Translations under genes and position numbers: made by a program
Notes under the pieces: model-generated
The model's database searches: none
Seen by the model: only the letters and a program-made list of their open reading frames with translations
What the model was told of the DNA's origin: nothing
Shown here: positions 35,701 to 48,260 of the stretch, piece after piece
Layout of the letters: each line of letters begins with the position of its first letter
Position numbering within the stretch: the first letter of the stretch is position 1
Assembly: GCA_017979445.1 (NCBI GenBank)
Contig: CM030717.1
Location: forward strand, 22,927,288-22,991,287
DNA: 64,000 bases
From: Akebia trifoliata
Lineage: Eukaryota; Streptophyta; Magnoliopsida; Ranunculales; Lardizabalaceae
Reading direction: 5' to 3'

Positions 35701-37450
35701 AAATGTACTGATTAATTTGAACCACTTAAACCAGTTGACCCAATGACAAATGGATCAAACTGATCAATACCAAATCAGTTGGACTAATTGGTTTCACTTT
35801 TAAAGATCCAGACCACTTTATCTAGAAAGATTCGATCTTAAGATCAAATTAATTTATCTGATCAAAGGTTCAATCCCAATCAGGGGTAGACCCGCATCTA
35901 ACCTTTCTCACTTTCTTGGTCACTATAGACTTATGGTGCATTTGGATTTGATATTTTCCACCGGACTTGGGCTATTCTATATCGAAACTTTAATCATGTG
36001 GATAAGAGTCAAACCTTCAGAATCGATGGTTAATCTTAGGTGTCCCTAAACGTTCTAAACCCTCATCTGTGTCATTTTGGGTCATTCAAAAGAATCGTCT
36101 AGTCCAAGTACCAATGTCAAGTCTAAGTAGTCCATCCACCCAGAAGGACCTTCTCTCTTTGTAGATAATTGTCCCTGAGTTTTCTTTGAGTTTCAATCCA
36201 GTTTTTGTCAGTCTTTAATCCAGTTAGTTGTCTCAGTTACGTTAGCCTTTCTTCAACTTTCAATTTTAGTCGAGTTTGTCAGTCTATGTTTTTTCAATTC
36301 AAATAAAATATAGAAGCTTATGATTATCATGCGTGTAATAATGATTTGAACATACAATCTAACATGAGAACTGACTTAAAGCTTACTAATCAAATTTGAT
36401 AAATATTGGAATTAAAGAGTACACTCAAGAAGTGCAAATTGGTGATACATTATCCTCAGGAGAACATGAGAGAGTAGTAAACTTACTTGAGAAATTCAAC
36501 AATGTTTCTTGCATGATCTCATAAGGATATATGGATGGATTATATAAAAATATAGATCAAGACATAAAGTCAAGAGTGATTTCAAAGTCAAAGATTATTG
36601 GTCAAAAATGATATAGCTGAAAGGATAGACAAAGACGCTAAGACTTACAAGTGGATCTACCATGTTTCTTACTCAAAAGAGGAGAGTTTCATTCATAAGA
36701 AAATAAGATATTTTCTCGAAGTTTTAGAGTCAAAAAACTCAATCATACTCGATTTCACAAAAGAAGACTGAAGAATATTCATTCTCAAAAGAAGACCTTA
36801 CTCGACAGAGCAATTAAGATATCGAATTCCTGAAATTTTGACCAAGTCAAGCAGCATTCACCAAAGGAGGCCTTCTTTGGTCGAACAATTATCCTATCTT
36901 ACCAAAAAAGAAAAGAAAACCTTCTTTAGCCCCTTGCAGCCTCTAAAAAAATCAAATAGCCTATTTCTTTCTAAACCACACCAACCAACCTTGGGAGGGA
37001 ATCTTATTATGAACTACGTTTTGACCTGATCCCAAAAGGAAAAAAAGAAATATTTGGGGTACGTAGGCAACCTGAGAAGTTACTTCAGGCCCGGTCATTA
37101 AAAGAAAAATGTATTCTCTTAAGAAAGTGTCATCCAAAAAAAAATCTACTATTGAAATGTTCAAAAGAAAAGAATGCCAAACTAAGGGCATTAGAAAAAA
37201 GAATCAAAAGAATTGATAAAAAGAAAAGAATGCCAAACTAGGGGCATTTAGAAAAAAAAATCAAAATAATTGATAGAAAGAGAGAATATCAAACTAGGGG
37301 CATTTTGGGAAGTTGAGCCTTATATCTTTTCTTTCTAAACCATATCCTAAGCCCACCTATTAAGTCCTCCTGAACGCTAATTGACTCGATTAAGGTGCAG
37401 GGAACTGAGAAGTTGTCGAGTTGGTTATACAAGATCATCAAGAAAAAAAG

Positions 37451-37630
37451 AGAAGCCCGCTAAGTCGAAAACCTGAAAAGGCGGCTTAGGCAAAATTTAG
37501 GGCATAACCATAAAAAAGAAAGCCTGCTAGGTTGAAAACCTGAAAAGGCGACCTAGGCAAAAATCAAGGCATCATCAAAAAAGAAAAACAAAGCCCGCTA
37601 GATTGAAAACCTAAAGAGGCGATCTAGGAA
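37451..37630 (+). repeat. Array of covarying hairpins, element B copy
   Basis: Three hairpins: 37460-37467/37482-37489 (CTAAGTCG/CGGCTTAG), 37527-37534/37549-37556 (CTAGGTTG/CGACCTAG) and 37598-37605/37620-37627 (CTAGATTG/CGATCTAG). All close 14-nt loops AAAACCTGAAAAGG or near it, and are followed by GCAAAA(A)T and spaced 67-71 bases. Confidence 0.82.
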
Positions 37631-38289
37631 AAAATTAGGGCATCATCAAATGGGAGGAAAGGTCCCGTCAAGAAGAAAAATTCAGAAGGAAGCTTGTGCA
37701 GAAACTGCAGAACCATTCAAGCCACGATATTTGTCTTTTAGCCAAGAGCTCACATCCGACAAAGACAATATTGAAGTCGAAAAAATCAGAAGTCATCTTG
37801 AACATTGTAGGATCTTCAAAAGTATGTTTACTTGTTCAAGTGTTCGCTAATGGAAGATGTAGAATCATCAACCACTTTGAAGAGGAAGATCTTTTATTCT
37901 AATATTTATCAAGATTTTTTAAGTCCAGCTCAAGCATTTTTCAAAAGAAATTCGAAAGAAAATGATCAATTCTTTATTGCACATATGATAATCTTAAGAG
38001 TCTTAAATTTAAGAGAATGTCAGTTCTTCTATCTATCATACATCAGAGTCCATATTTTTCAAGCGTAATCCATTCCATCAGTCTCGTAGTCAAGTCCCAG
38101 TTAAAGCCAACCTTGAAACTAGGGGCATTTTTGAAGGTCATTTAATTCCAAAGTTTTTGTTCTTAATCACATGATAAAAAGAAAATCATACAAAAGTTTA
38201 AAAGTCCGGCGAAGCCCAATGATAATTACGAATCCAGATGCATGATAAGCCAATAAAGGCCTGATCTTTCAAACTTTGAGCTCGATTTT

Positions 38290-39300
38290 GAATCATAGAA
38301 TCAATTAATAGGATTGTTTAAGTTCCTATAAACTAAGCCGAGAAACGTGACTTAGTAAGTTCGAGTCCGAGAAACGAGACTCCAACTTTTTGAATCATAG
38401 AATGAATAGGCTTTTTGAAGTGCCTATAAACTTAAGTTCGAGTCCGAGAAACGAGACTCCAACTTTTTGAATCATAGAATGAATAGGCTTTTTGAAGTGC
38501 CTACAAACCTAAGTTCGAGTCCGAGAAACGAGACTCCAACTTTTTGAATCATAGAATGAATAGGCTTTTTGAAGTGCCTACAAACCTAAGTTCGAGTCCG
38601 AGAAACGAGACTCCAACTTTTTGAATCATAGAATGAATAGGCTTTTTAAGTGCCTATAAACCTAAGTTCGAGTCCGAGAAACGAAACTCCAACTTTTGAA
38701 TCATAGAATGAATAGGCTTTTTTGAAGTGCCTACAAACCCAAGTTCGAGTCCGAGAAACGAGACTCCAACTTTTTGAATCATAGAATGAATAGGCTTTTT
38801 GAAGTGCCTACAAACCTAAGTTCGAGTCTGAGAAACGAGACTCCAACTTTTTGAATCATAGAATGAATAGGCTTTTTGAAGTGCCTACAAACCTAAGTTC
38901 GAGTCCGAGAAATGAGACTCCAACTTTTTGAATCATAGAATGAATAGGCTTTTTGAAGTGCCTACAAACCTAAGTTCGAGTCTAAGAAACGAGACTCCAA
39001 TTTTTGAATCATAGAATGAATAGGTTTTTTGAAGTGCCTACAAACCTAAGTTCGAGTCCGAGAAACGAGACTCCAACTTTTTGAATAATATATAGGCTTT
39101 TTGAAGTGCCTATAAACCTAAGTTCGAGTCCGAGAAACGAGACTCCAACGTTTTGAATCATAGGCTTTTTGAAGTGCCTATTAACCTTAGTTCGAGTCCG
39201 AGAAACGAGACTCCAATTTTAATAGGATTGTTTAAGTTCCTGTAAACCTTAGCCAGAGTCCGAGAAACGAGACTCCAGCTTTGTTTGAAATCATATTGAA
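38290..39300 (+). repeat. 77-bp tandem array with B-box-like motif, element B
   Basis: About 12 copies of GAATCATAGAATGAATAGGC ... TTTTTGAAGTGCCTACAAAC ... AAGTTCGAGTCCGAGAAACG AGACTCCAAC. Inside each, GAGTC-CG-AGAAA-CG-A-GACTC is a small hairpin, and GTTCGAGTCC matches the pol III B-box consensus. Central copies are nearly identical and edge copies are degenerate, the usual pattern of unequal exchange. Confidence 0.92.
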
Positions 39301-39815
39301 TTAATAGGATTGTTTAAGTTCCTTAGCCTGAGAAGCTTGGCTACAATAGGCTCTAATCCGATAAATGAGACTCAAACTTTTTCGAACTCTAAAAAGAATT
39401 TCAAATAGGATTTAACGAAGTTCCTACAATGTTATAACTCCAATTACCTTTGTTAAACCTTGCTATGATTGTTTTCGTTGCATAAGTGCATCTCAATTTT
39501 GAATTATTATTGTCAGTGAGAGAAGATCTCTAGGACCTGACACATTTTTACTCAGTAAGCATCACACCATTGCACACACGTGCACTTTTGCATTAGTCAG
39601 GGAGAATTTTCTAAAATTCGAGGATCTGACACTGTCAGTGAGAGCTCACACTCAAGGATTTGACAACCTTTAATTCGGGGAGAGTTTACCCTCAAGGATC
39701 CGAACACCGACGAATTGCTAAATCAGGCTGCAAAATGAACTGTCATTAGCTTTGGCATTCGGATATCGCACTATCTACCAAAATAGATTTGCTATCTAGT
39801 TTGCTTCAACCCTCT

Positions 39816-39831
39816 GCCAAAGAGGGGCATC
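39816..39831 (+). other. Polypurine tract of element B
   Basis: GCCAAAGAGGGGCATC abuts the 3' LTR, identical to elements A and C. Confidence 0.85.
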
Positions 39832-41564
39832 TGTAGACACCCCATTTTTGCATCCGCCTGATTAATCAACTCGTCAACCCGATCGCAATGATTCCCAATG
39901 ATGGATGTGTATTCCATTGCTTTATTTTGTTACCAGATGTGTTTTTCAGAAATCCGGATGAGGTATCTCAAACTAACAAAACCTTAGAAACCACGCTACG
40001 CTAGGAAAATACGACTCCAGAAACATAGAAATCATCATCTTTTCAGACAAAAAGAAGTTTCACGATAAAAATCACTAAAAAACTATCAATTACCAAATAC
40101 CCCTAACATCAAAACAACCCTAGAGCCTACATTACGCTTAGGAAAACCCTTTCAAACACATAAAAGACAACAAATTAAAACAAATAAATCATTTCGACAA
40201 TTTTAACAGAATTTGACAAAATTACGAAAATGCCCCTCATAAGTTCATGACTATTTCACACAAAAAATTTCATAAATGACACAAACTAATATTTCCATTG
40301 ATTCCTTACAAAAATCGATTCTAAAACATCCTAGAACATTAAAAAACCGACTTAAAACATGAAAAGTCCTCTCCGGGGGCAAAACAGTAATTTCACAATT
40401 TTCATAATTAAAAATTTCGAAATTAATAAATAAAATATTAAATAATTAAAGTGAAACATTAATGAAATTAATTTAAAATTTTGAACCTGAAAAATCGATC
40501 AATCGGACTTTCGGTAAAATTGTTGAGGGTTCGTGGGATATTTCTTTAAGGACCCCTCCATTTGGGGGTCCAAAGAATTAAATATATTTTAGAGGGGGAT
40601 CTCCAAAAATTAAAATTCAATTAAGCAAGACTGAAGTCAAGGTATTAAAGTCAATCAAGTGAGACTAAAGTCAAAATTAAAGTCAATTAAGCAAGACTGA
40701 AGTCAAAATATTAAAAGTCAATCAATTAAGACTAAAGTCAAAACATTAAAAGTCAATCAAATAAGACCAAAAGTCATAATAGAATTCTAATTAAATAATA
40801 ACTCTATCTAATAGAGTTCTAACTTAAAAACAATTCTACCTAAAACAATTTTAATTAAAACACAATTCTACCTAAAATAAGTCTAATTAAAACACAACTC
40901 TAATTAAAAGATCTCTAATTAAACACTAATTCTATCCAAATCAACCCATAAAAACATCTATAAATAGAGGTGCTCACACCCTATTTTCGTAGCAAATCAT
41001 AAACTCTAAGAGAAGTAGGTCTAGAAGCTCCCTTAGCCCCCATAAACCCTAGTTTTGGAGCCCCAACTCCTTACCTAACATCCCTCCTTCAATTTTAGTC
41101 TAGAAAACACCTAAAATCCCTCCAAAACACCCCCAAATCCGCAACAAACTTGAAGAGTTCAGATCCAAAATAAGGAGATACCTTGATCTAGGAGATCCGA
41201 AGTCAAATCCGGAGACAGAATGAAGCAAGGGAGTACAGTACAAGGAGCTCTTTTTGTCAGATCTGAGGGAACAAAATCCTTGCTATCGGAAAGGTATGTA
41301 ATTTTTTTTATTTTTATCTAGGTTTTTAGCAATGTGATATATTTGGGAAGTTAGTAGAGACCGGCTTTGGCCAGGCGGGGTTGGTGCCTAACACCTTCCA
41401 ACCCCGTAACATGATCCCCGAATTCAGATTTTTTATGGTAGATTAGTTCTTCTTATCCATGTTAGAGTCAGTTTGGTTCCTAGACCACAATAACTAGGTA
41501 GCGATTCCCAAACCTCAAGGGTCAAAAGCGGATCAGCGCACCCCGTGGATCGAGGGCGCTTTCA
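39832..41564 (+). repeat. 3' LTR of element B
   Basis: 1,733 bp, TGTAGACACC to GGGCGCTTTCA, aligned with 31762-33500. The leader hairpin here is complete (41376-41406). The terminal hairpin has changed to GATCAGCG/CGTGGATC, losing a pair. Confidence 0.92.
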
Positions 41565-41569
41565 GGTCA

Positions 41570-43428
41570 ATAAATGGATAATGGATTGGTTCATGCGCTA
41601 GAGGATTGGGTATGTAATTGGATGGGCTAGGGACAATGTTTGAGTATGCAAAATATAAAATGACTCATAAGTGCATGTATGCATATATGCATGAAGGAAT
41701 GTGCCAAGTGTAATTTTATGTAACGTGAACCTTTTAGATACGTGTTTTCGCAATTATGATGGCCACATCTACTAAGGTTTAGAGTTGCCACCATTCATAT
41801 TGTAAGTAGGTGTGAATAGTCAGTCGATGTACATTTTTCGAAAAAAGTGACATTTTTGCATTTTAGTGACTCATGATGGATAAAGTACCGATCAACTTTG
41901 AGATTGGGATAAACAGCTCGATTGGAGAAAAAGGAAGGTGTTAGGCACCCTTTGCTCCTTACCATGTGGTGGTAACCTCAACTTAACTTGATCATTTTTA
42001 ATTGAAAATGCAAAACAAAAGTGAAATGCCATGTGTCGATATCTTGTACCCTTAGTAGGGATTTGTTTTTGGCTTGATTATAGAGTCATCCCATTAAAGG
42101 AGATGATCTTTTGAATCATTTGCCTCGGGAGCTAAGTGTGATTTGAAAAATATTGGCTATGGTTATGGGTTCATTTTTATGAGTTAAGAAGAACCCGAAC
42201 ACCAATTGCCTCAAAACAATTAAGGGATTAAAATCAATTTTATTTTCAAAATGGATTATAACCCTTATACTTTCGATCGGACCAAAGTTCGATCTATCGG
42301 AGATAAGGGAGGGGGATCATTGCATTTTAAGTCCTTCTAAAATTAAAATAAAGAGAAGATGGGGATAATAGAAGAGGGAGATGGAGATGGTAGAGAGGAA
42401 GATGGGGCATTTGCTTTGACCTACCTTGAAGCTTCAACCTTGTTTCTCTTTTTTTTTTTTTTTTATTCTTCAATATCTTTTAAGGTCCTTAGTAGAATGT
42501 GAGAGTATATCTTTTTTTTAGAAGATTAGTATGAAAATAGAGAAGAGATGAGTAGAGAATAGATTTAGTGAAGTATTTTTTTATGTGAGACTTGGTAACC
42601 GTTTTTAGGAGAGAAAATAGGTATTTATAGGTGATGGGAGGATATTTTGGGGATATAATGGGATAAAGTGTGGGAGAGTAGAAAATGACACATGTTTTAA
42701 AGGTTGGGGGTATGAAATTAGGAGTTGGGAGAGGGGTAATTATGTAATAGAGGTAAATGAGTTGTGTTTTGATCCAAATGGTTTGGATCTTACCCAAACC
42801 ATTTGGGTGGAGTGTTTGGTGAGGTGAGATGATGGGTGTTTAAGATGGTGGTTGATTGATTGAGTGGTGTTTGGTTTAAGAAAATGAAGGGTGTAAGATG
42901 GTAGTTGAGTGTTTGGTAAGTTGAGGATAGTAGATTTTAATTAGGTTTTGGAAGGGTGAGGGAGATGGTGACATATGACAAGATGTATGGAGATTAGAGA
43001 TTTAGATGGCTTGATGGGAGAGAATGAATATTTGATTTGAGAGGATGGGTGTAGGTTTAGGTTGTAGAGATGAGTTTATAAGGAATGAGGATGGTAGATT
43101 AGGGAGATGTATGATGATGGTAGGTTAGGTTGATGTGTGAGTTGGAGGTGCTTTGATTTGAGAGAATGAATGTTTATAATGAGTAAAGAGGGTAGGTTAG
43201 GGGAGTTATCGATTGGAGGTGTTTGATTTGAGATAATGAAGGTTTATAGGGAGTAATAAGGGTAGGTTAGGGGAGGGTATGGGTTGATGTGATTTTTTAG
43301 AAAAAAGGTAATGCGGGTAGTTAATTTTTAGAGAAAGGTGATGGGGTGGGTGGTTAGATGAAGGAGGTGAGAAGGGGTGATGACATATGTCACCTTTTGA
43401 GGATAAAAGAGTGATTGGTTAATGTGGG
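41570..43428 (-). repeat. Older antisense LTR fragment between elements B and C
   Basis: On the minus strand: a TATA-like CCTATAAATACC (about 42618-42630), the leader hairpin with a GGAG..AAA / TTT..CTCC outer stem (41924-41958) and a GGTGGCAACTCTAAACC copy of the LTR-internal primer-site-like motif (about 41777-41795). With 53887-54534 it forms one LTR split by element C. 42490-43380 is purine-rich on the plus strand (GGTAGGTTAGGGGAG-like text). Confidence 0.6.
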
Positions 43429-45170
43429 TGTAGACACCCCATTTTTGCATCCGCCTGATTAATCAACTCGTCAACCCGATCGTAATGATTCCCAATGATG
43501 GATGTGTATTCCATTGTTTTATATTATTACCAGATGTGTTTCAGAAATCCGGATGAGGTATCTCGAATTGACAAAACCTTAGAAACTACACTACGCTAGG
43601 AAAATACAACTCTAGAAATATAGAAATCATCATCTTGCAGACCAAAAAGAAGCTTCACGATAAAAATCACTAAAAATGATCAAATTACCAAAATACCCCT
43701 AACATCAAAACAACCCTAGAGCCTATGTTACGATTAGGAAAACCCTTTCGAACACATAAAATAACAAATCGAAACCAAATAAATCATTTCGCCAATTTTA
43801 ACAGAATCTGATAAAATTACGAAAATGCCCCTCATAAAGTTCACAACCATTTCACACCAAAAATTTCATAAATAACAAAAACTAATATTTCCATTGAATT
43901 TCTTACGAAAAATCGATTCTAAAACATCCTAGAACATTAAAAACTAACTTAAAACGTGAAAAGTCCTCTCCGGGGGCAAAACGGTAATTTCACAATTCTC
44001 ATAATTAAAAAATTTAAAATTAATAAATAAAAAATTAAATAATTAAAGTGAAACATTAATGAAATTAATTTAAAATTTTGAATTAAAAAAATCGATCAAT
44101 CGGACTTTCAAGTAAAATTGTTGAGGGTTCGTGAGATATTTCTTTAAAGACTCCTCCATTTGGGGGTCCAAAGAATTAAAGATATAATAGAGAGGGGTTC
44201 TCCAAAAAATCAAAGTCAACCAAACAAGACTAAAGTCAAAATCTTAAAGTCAATCTAGTGAGACTAAAGTCAAAATTAAAGTCAATTAAGCAAGACTGAA
44301 GTCAAAGATATTAAAAGTCAATCAATTAAGACTAAAGTCAAAATATTAAAAGTCAATCAAATAAGACTAAAAGTCAAAATCATAATAAAGTTTTAATTAA
44401 ATAATAACTCTATCTAATAGAGTTCTAACTAAAAAATAATTTTACCTAAAACAATTCTAATTAAAACACAATTCTACTTAAACAAGTCTAACTAAAACAC
44501 AACTCTAACTAAAAGAATTACAATCAAACACTAATTCTATCTAAATCAACCCTTAAAAAATTATATAAATAGAGGTTTCCACACCCTATTTTCGTATCAA
44601 GTCATAAGCCCTAAGAGAAGTAGGTCTAAAAGCCCCCCTAGCCTCTCATAAACCCTAGTTGTGGAGTCCCAACTCCTTACCTAACATCCCTCCTTCGATT
44701 TTAGCCTAAGAAACGCCCAAAAACCTTTCGAAAACATCCCAAAACCCACAACAAACTTGAAGAATTCAGATCTAAAAATAAGGAGATACCTTGCCTCGGA
44801 GATCCGAAATCAAATCCGGAGACAGAATGAAGCAAGGGAGTATGGTACAATAAGCTATTTTTGTCAGATCTGAGGGAACAAAGTCCTTGCTATCGGAAAG
44901 GTATAAATTTTTTTATTTATTTTTATCTAGGTTTTTAGCAATGTAATTTATTTGGGAAGTTAGTAGAGACCGGCTTTGGCCGGGCGGGGTTGGTGCCTAA
45001 CACCTTCCAACCCCGTAACATGATCCCCGAATTCAGCTTTTCTGTCTAGATTAGTTCTTATCTATTTAGAGTCATTGATCGGTTCCTAGACCGTAATAAC
45101 TAGGTGGCGACTCCCAAACCTCAAGGGTCAAAAGCGGATCCGCGCACCCCGCGGATCGAAGGCGCTTTCA
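43429..45170 (+). repeat. 5' LTR of element C
   Basis: 1,742 bp, TGTAGACACC to AGGCGCTTTCA. Leader hairpin at 44985-45015, TATA-like TTATATAAATAGAGG at about 44562, LTR-internal primer-site-like GTGGCGACTCCC at about 45112, terminal hairpin GATCCGCG/CGCGGATC. Confidence 0.93.
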
Positions 45171-45171
45171 G

Positions 45172-45187
45172 TGGCGACTCCACTGGG
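45172..45187 (+). other. Primer-binding site of element C (tRNA-Arg)
   Basis: TGGCGACTCCACTGGG is complementary to the 3' end of a plant tRNA-Arg (CCCAGTGGAGTCGCCA). tRNA-Arg priming is known for Ogre elements, which supports the Tat/Ogre placement. Confidence 0.85.
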
Positions 45188-46444
45188 AAAGTTGAGGATT
45201 AGACTTGAAAAACCCCAAGTATGGGAGCATTGCCAATGACCTAGTTTTTTTGTTCTAGTTTATTTTATTTAATTCTTAGTTAGTTTCTTTTTATTATTTG
45301 TTTATTGTTTTTGGTACATCATTAATTATCTGATTCTACTCGGAGCACTTTGATCTAACATGTTAATCTTTATGATCCGATCAAGGATCATTCGGGGTGA
45401 CCCTAAAATAATACAAGATTTCGAAAGGTTTTCTTCTTAAGGATGACTTAGTAATTGTTGAGCATGGGGAGTTTTTTTTTTTTTTTTTTAATTTTATTTC
45501 TATTTATTTATTTATTTATTTTAGGCACAAATAAAAGTTTTGTTTATTTCTTAGAGTATGCAGGTTGTTCCTTAACATTTTTTTTTAAATAAAAAAAAAA
45601 AAAATTTGGGCGTGCTGTTGAGAACAGCAGCCATCTTCCATTCATTTTTAGTGGGGTGTCCCCAGTAAAAACCTTTTTTTGATGATTGAATTTTTAATGT
45701 CTTAATGAGGGTTGTTGTGTGTTTTAAGTAAAAACGTTATTTTATTTTTTAAAAGTCTTTTTTATTTCTGTTTTTCAAGTTGTCTTCTTCCCCAATTCTT
45801 CCCATCGATTCAAAAGAGACTAGAGGCATTCCGATCGGTTTAATACCCTTAACACCCAAGGGGTTTTTTCGATTCATTCTGAGGGAGCGATACAGAGGTA
45901 GGGACTATCGGTTTCTCTTAAAACCGATTTAATCAAAATAAAACCATTAGAGATCGATCGTTTCTATCGAAGCAAAACTGAACTTGTTGGTTCCTCAACG
46001 GTAAACCCTTAATTCTTAGGTTAGTATGTTGTTAAGGTAGGATTTTGAGGATCAAAATCAGAGAAGATCCAAGTTAAGATCTGCCAATTCAAAACCCCTG
46101 ATGAGACTCACCTGAATTTGATGTTAAGGAGCTTCGATTCCAAAGGGTTTCGAGTGAGGTAATGGTTGGATCTGTTTTGTCTTTCGATCCTCTCTAATCT
46201 AGTTGTTCTTCGGCAAAATTCCTTTGAAATCCCTGTTCGTAGGGAAGATGGTGATCGGTTTACCTCACGATTTCGAGATGAATAGTCCGATCTAAATTGG
46301 ACGAGTTCTTTCACGGTTTGGATGCTGACTTTACGAAACTTACTGATTTGATGTAGAACGATGGTCTTGGTGTTGATTGGCAATGTGTTTTAGTGTGGAT
46401 AGTTTGCTCACATGGGTTGAATTGATAGCACAATCTTCGGTTTG

Positions 46445-46600
46445 AGTTTCCGATTTACCGAAAAAAATGTGTATTTAACTAACAAATTTAGTGCTGATTT
46501 ACCAAAAAGAATAGGTATTTAATTGATCGATTTGGTTCTGATATATCGAAAAAAATGAGTATTTAATTGGCAGATTTAGTGCTAAGTTTGAAAAAATAAT
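46445..46600 (+). repeat. Three ~45-bp repeats in the leader of element C
   Basis: TA(C/T)CGAAAAAAATG(T/A)GTATTTAA followed by (A)GATTTAGTGCT-like text occurs at about 46457, 46500 and 46545, with the middle copy more diverged. Confidence 0.7.
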
Positions 46601-47399
46601 AAGAAATTTTGCTTTATCGAGTCTGTTCATTAACAAAGTTTTGGAGTGGACCTGCATCTTTTGAAATAAATTACGTATGATACCCATTGTTCTTTGATCG
46701 TTGTAGGAAAGGAACATTGTGAATAATTAATAATTTATTACATAATGTGGGCCTATTTCATGACTTGATAAGTGGGGAAATTTTGTTACGAGAGGAAGTT
46801 TCCAAACTTCAACAGCAAAGGACGTTTAAAGTAAGGCTAGCCTTACTAATTTAATAGGATTTCCTTTTTATTAAGGGATATTGAGAAAATCACGTGGCAC
46901 CTGAAAAAGAAAATTTTAGATTCAATGTCATGAGTTGGTGGAGGGAGAAATTAAGGAAAAATTTTAAATTTTAAATTTCAAATTGTGGTAATTGTACATT
47001 TTCAAATGCTTGGGTCTAAGTTTGAAAAAAGAGGAATTTATTTTTTCGAATTTTTATTCCAAAGCTTTTTATGGGAAACATAGAAGGTTGTGGTATTGAT
47101 ATGCCGATGTGATGGTCCATGTAAACTCGATAACCCTTAGCAAGGTTTATAATCTTACTTAGTTAGTGAAGATAGCCTCTCTTCTTACTCACAAATCTGT
47201 TGTGTAACAAATTTCATAAAAAAAATTTCTTATGCCTTAATGATTGATTGATGATATTGATCATCTTGCTCCTGTTTGCACTATCCTGATTGATTGCTCG
47301 TATGATATGCTTGTGATATCCATGCCTTAAACTTGATCTTGATACTTTGGATATTTATGATGTATGATCATATTTTTCTAATGTTCATATTTTAATGAT

Positions 47400-48260
47400 G
47401 TGATTAGGCCCATGAGCCCATGTGTTTAAAAAAAAGCCCCGGGCACACCCCACCCTGTTTTGCACACACCATATGCACGTTTACTGTTTTACCCACTTAC
47501 ACATCCCATATAGCCAACGTGGCACTAATGCGTGGCCCGGTCTCTTCGGAGATGCGACGTCATTCATGAAAACCACAACTCCAGTCACGTACCTTAGGGT
47601 ATATCAAACTGGGGCATCGATACTGTCTGATCAGGTGATTCTGAGAAGTATATTGATGCACCCAAGCTGGAGCGACCTGAGCTTTTGACCTATTGTAAGC
47701 CACACAGTCACATGTCCCGATTGCCAACGTAGTACTAGTACGTGGTCGGTCCCCTCGTGGGATGCCAAACCATTTATGAAAGCTACAACCCTTGACTCGT
47801 ACCCATAGGTATGTGAAAGATACTCTAAGTATATCAATTGCACTTCTTGGTCAAAACCGGTGCCTAAGCAAGATCTTGCGCCGCTGTACCCTACTGTACG
47901 AGGGGGATAGACTACGTCTATTCTAGACGAGAGGTATTCAAGTGGGCCCTTGCTCAGCATCGTGCGCCACCTCTCAACTGGAGATCAAACTGGCTGTTTT
48001 TGACTTCAGAGAAGTGAGTTGAGGTTTTAGATTGTCACCTATACGGTATATCAAACCAAGTCACCACGTATCGATAGGTATATAGGTGTATTTGGGCAAG
48101 GGTGGCCAGATAAAATGCATTGCACGTAGTAAGCCTAGAGTCTAGAAGCCTTCTTATAGGTCACGACCCGAACTGACTATGGGTGTTCCCGGGTTGTTCA
48201 ATTTAAACCAACCAACAGGTAAGTGGGCAGACCGATCCAGAATAATCAAACAAACCCACT
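47400..48260 (+). repeat. Conserved block of the LARD leader, element C copy
   Basis: Matches 34790-35700 of element B almost base for base. GTACTAGTAC (47732-47741) is kept; the other palindrome has become GCACTAATGC at about 47522. Confidence 0.75.

Larger units (their letters stand above)
31762..41564 (+). mobile_element. Element B: complete non-coding LTR retrotransposon (LARD-type, Tat/Ogre-like)
   Basis: 9.8 kb with 5' LTR 31762-33500, primer site from 33502, internal region, polypurine tract 39816-39831, 3' LTR 39832-41564 and duplication GGTCA on both sides. No frame of more than about 100 codons looks like gag or pol, so every protein needed for its spread must come from elsewhere. 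The leader contains four ~192-bp repeats and a ~0.9-kb conserved block. The 3' part holds three covarying hairpins and a 77-bp array. The two LTRs differ only by scattered single-base changes and short indels, pointing to recent insertion. Confidence 0.92.

Noticed and set aside
38290..39300. CRISPR-like array (regular 77-bp repeats)
   Set aside because: The whole unit is repeated, with no unique spacers. This is a minisatellite within a plant retroelement.
42489..42797. 102-codon minus-strand open frame
   Set aside because: It lies in a purine/pyrimidine-biased LTR segment that contains a TATA box; its composition explains the lack of stops.
47422..47688. Similar open frames in elements B (34809) and C (47422) as a conserved protein
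   Set aside because: Their agreement simply follows from near-identical DNA. The frames do not extend equally and show no known domain.
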